From: Chryseobacterium wanjuense
Lineage (GTDB): Bacteria; Bacteroidota; Bacteroidia; Flavobacteriales; Weeksellaceae
Length of the DNA: 64,000 nt
Reading direction: 5' to 3'
Assembly: GCF_900111495.1 (NCBI RefSeq)
Contig: NZ_FOIU01000001.1
Coordinates: 248,001 to 312,000, forward strand
The first letter of the stretch is position 1. Every line of letters starts with the position of its first letter. The notes under the pieces are model-generated. The model did no database searches. It was not told the DNA's origin and saw only the letters and a program-made list of their open reading frames with translations. Shown here piece after piece: positions 62,280 to 64,000 of this stretch. A program made the translations under genes and the position numbers.

Positions 62280-63254
62280 TTAGAAAAGATCGTTCGCCGT
62301 AATACTCTTATCATGTTTCGTATAATCTACCGGTCTTTTTGCAAAGAAATCATCCATAGAATTGGCAAAAACTTCCTCTTCGAACCAAACCATTGGTCTG
62401 TATTGTTCAGGAGAAACATTGTATTTTGTATTCATGTTGATTTTCTTTAAACTGTCATCAACACGGTATTTCATGAAGTTTAACAAATCTTCTTTTGAGA
62501 AAACGCTTAATTCGCCCAATTCAAAAATCCAGTCAAGGATTTCACCTTCCAGTTCTACCGACTGATCTACTAAAGTATAAATGTCTTCAATATCAGAATC
62601 AGTTAATAAATCAGGTTGCTCTTCACGGATTTTGTTGATTAAATAAATTCCGGCATTGGCGTGAATTTGCTCATCCACTGAAGTCCATGCAATAATATTA
62701 GAAACATTTTTCATGTATCCTTTAAATCTTGTGAAAGAAAGGATGATGGCAAACTGAGAAAAAAGCGAAACATTTTCAATCAAAATACTGAATAATAAAA
62801 GAGAAGAAACATACTCTTTCGGAGTCGCAGAATTGGCGTGTTTCAGAACATTTGACAGGAAGTCAATTCTCTTTTTTACGGCAGGAATTTCTATAACGTG
62901 AGTAAATTCTTCGTTATATCCCAATACCTCCAGCAATCTCGAATACGCTTCCGAGTGGCGGAATTCACATTCTGCGAAAGTTGCTCCCAAGCCGTTCAGC
63001 TCAGGTTTTGGCATATGATTATATAGGTTTCCCCAAAATGTCTTTACAGACACCTCAATCTGTGCAATAGCAAGAAGTGCATTTTTTACAGCGTGTTTTT
63101 CGTGTGGCTCCAACTGCGAATGAAAATCCTGAACATCTGCAGTAAAATCCACTTCTGAATGCACCCAGAACGATTTGTTGATAGCTTCTACAAATTGAAG
63201 AACCTCAGGGTATTCAAATGGCTTATAACTTACTCTTTTATCAAAAATTCCCAT
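62280..63254 (-). CDS. nrdB: Class I ribonucleotide reductase, small (beta) subunit
   Basis: A 324-residue NrdB holding the di-iron/tyrosyl cofactor for NrdA. Ligands read E97, H100 and Tyr104 (ECEFRHSEAY), E160 (ILIENVSLF), and E195/H198 (SVDEQIH). The Tyr that carries the radical is kept, so this is a normal Tyr-type class I enzyme. The start is ATG 63254 (MGIFDKRVSY). A perfect DnaA box lies 36-44 nt upstream of it. Confidence 0.92.
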   Translation of the reverse strand: MGIFDKRVSYKPFEYPEVLQFVEAINKSFWVHSEVDFTADVQDFHSQLEPHEKHAVKNALLAIAQIEVSVKTFWGNLYNHMPKPELNGLGATFAECEFRHSEAYSRLLEVLGYNEEFTHVIEIPAVKKRIDFLSNVLKHANSATPKEYVSSLLLFSILIENVSLFSQFAIILSFTRFKGYMKNVSNIIAWTSVDEQIHANAGIYLINKIREEQPDLLTDSDIEDIYTLVDQSVELEGEILDWIFELGELSVFSKEDLLNFMKYRVDDSLKKINMNTKYNVSPEQYRPMVWFEEEVFANSMDDFFAKRPVDYTKHDKSITANDLF

Positions 63255-63289
63255 ATTAAAATGTCTTAAAATTAAAATAAATAGATCAC

Positions 63290-63298
63290 TGTGGATAA
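63290..63298 (-). promoter_or_regulatory. DnaA box, exact consensus
   Basis: TTATCCACA read on the minus strand, within the leader or promoter region of nrdB. Confidence 0.55.
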
Positions 63299-63460
63299 CG
63301 TTCAAAAAATATTCAACAATCTGATTTGTCGTGACTTGTGTGTGAAAGTTTTTAACAAGAAAGTGTTTTTATTTTTTGTAATGTGCAAGCACAAAGTTAG
63401 AAAACAAGAACTGTATTTGAAAGGGTGAAACACTAAATGATTGAGTTTTAACCTTAAAAG

Positions 63461-63469
63461 TTTTCCACA
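63461..63469 (+). promoter_or_regulatory. DnaA-box-like 9-mer
   Basis: TTTTCCACA, one mismatch from TTATCCACA. It might be chance in AT-rich DNA. Confidence 0.35.
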
Positions 63470-63678
63470 TTTACATAAAAACCGCTTAGATATTGACTTA
63501 CAAACTATTATTCCACAAAAATGGATGTTATCAGTGTCTTACAATTAAACACTTTTTTATAATATGTTGTAAATTAATAATTTAAATATTAAACAATAAT
63601 TTAATTAAAGAAATTTCTATTCTTGTAACAAATCGAAAATATCTTCTACTTATTAGTTATAAAAACATACATCACTTA

Positions 63679-64000
63679 ATGTTAGTAATTCAGGATTTAC
63701 ATAAATCATACGATACGGGGAAAAGCAAGTTGCACGTTCTCAAGGGGATCAATCTAAATATCTCAGAAGGCGAGTTTGTTTCGATCATGGGGAGTTCCGG
63801 TTCCGGGAAGTCTACACTCCTTAATATCATTGGTATTCTTGATGAAAAAGATTCCGGGACCTATGAGCTGGATGGTGTTCCGATCGAGCATTTGTCTGAA
63901 GTAAAAGCAGCAGAATACAGAAGTAAGTTTTTAGGATTTATTTTTCAGTCTTTTAATCTGATCGGATATAAAACGGCTTTGGAAAATGTTGCCCTACCTT
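63679..64000 (+). CDS. ABC transporter ATP-binding protein, LolD/MacB type (truncated by window end)
   Basis: The first 107 codons of an ATPase from ATG 63679. Walker A is GSSGSGKSTLLN, in IMGSSGSGKSTLLNIIG, and the Q-loop is FIFQSFNLIG. The opening VIQDLHKSYDTGKSKLHVLK and the layout match the LolD/MacB/FtsE-like subfamily, which works with MacB-type permeases on lipoproteins, lipids or drugs. It is cut by the window edge, so partner genes are not seen. Confidence 0.85.
   Translation, partial: MLVIQDLHKSYDTGKSKLHVLKGINLNISEGEFVSIMGSSGSGKSTLLNIIGILDEKDSGTYELDGVPIEHLSEVKAAEYRSKFLGFIFQSFNLIGYKTALENVALP

Larger units (their letters stand above)
63255..63678. other. Divergent region upstream of nrdB with DnaA-box-like sites
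   Basis: A 424-bp AT-rich region between nrdB and the ABC ATPase gene, with no gene. It has TGTGGATAA (a perfect TTATCCACA on the minus strand) at 63290-63298, TTTTCCACA (one mismatch) at 63461-63469, and a weaker TATTCCACA at 63509-63517. An A/T-only stretch occurs around 63550-63620. Confidence 0.55.

Noticed and set aside
63255..63678. Calling the region the chromosome origin
   Set aside because: Only one exact DnaA box is seen and there is no skew information in a single window; it is left as a candidate only.
1..64000. CRISPR arrays, prophage, tRNA genes or insertion sequences with transposases
   Set aside because: None seen: no regular repeat-spacer pattern, no integrase or transposase, and no tRNA-like cloverleaf in the larger gaps that I read.

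Overview
The window is chromosomal DNA from a flavobacterium, most likely Chryseobacterium or a close Weeksellaceae relative. The DNA is AT-rich. Genes lack Shine-Dalgarno sequences and instead often have a TAnnTTTG -7 box just upstream. The gene content is Bacteroidota-type: a TonB-dependent receptor with a lipoprotein partner, an OstA-like protein, DUF6427/DUF6341-type membrane proteins, a long-tailed ribosomal protein S16, and M16 and M3 peptidases. It reads as ordinary core chromosome. I see no prophage, no transposase gene, no CRISPR array and no tRNA.

Layout. 1-3.4 kb: end of a TonB-dependent receptor, a small lipoprotein, and two secreted proteins sharing a 'G-xx-PR ... GxxVY ... Y-x-GxxW' module; a third relative sits at 42.8-43.6 kb. 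3.9-9.1 kb: trigger factor with natural His clusters, a LolA-like protein and an M16 peptidase. 9.2-14.4 kb, mostly minus strand: DUF3109, DUF6427, UspA, FAH-family, DUF2007 and DnaQ-type genes and pssA. 14.6-25.7 kb, plus strand: membrane sulfatase, DUF2147, PDH E1-beta, Kup, Fur-type regulator plus OstA-like protein, class III aminotransferase, START-like protein and a class IV aminotransferase-fold protein whose lysine appears replaced by arginine. 25.8-31.6 kb: amidase, YqgE, PdxH, HU, PanD plus flippase-like protein, and two TerD proteins. 31.7-36.6 kb, minus strand: 3'-5' exonuclease, several small unknown proteins and an M3 oligopeptidase. 36.8-43.6 kb: SRPBCC, Gre-like, nitroreductase, rpsP-rimM, serine hydrolase and AraC genes. 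43.7-52.4 kb: asnS, a RelE/ParE-type toxin-antitoxin pair, rpoN, an acyl-CoA synthetase, an ECF sigma factor with an overlapping membrane protein, RNase P RNA, PPK2 and DUF1573. 52.5-64 kb: valS, DUF4241, a PfkB kinase, hydrolases, DUF72, class I ribonucleotide reductase (nrdB-nrdA) and the start of a LolD/MacB-type ABC ATPase.

The most distinctive non-coding feature is the number of intergenic repeats of several families. These include a 33-bp perfect palindrome, elements built on AGATGCTTCGAC...CAGCATGACA, GTCATCCTG or GTCATTCTG hairpins, and word-like low-complexity runs such as 'atgagttatgag', 'accaatgtaacaat' and 'aactagcaaccacc'. One such simple repeat is also embedded in frame in valS. 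A perfect DnaA box plus a near-match lie upstream of nrdB. No single large undescribed system is evident. The best leads are the receptor-lipoprotein pair, the shared secreted module, the Lys-to-Arg aminotransferase-fold protein, the DnaA boxes at nrd, and the repeat families.
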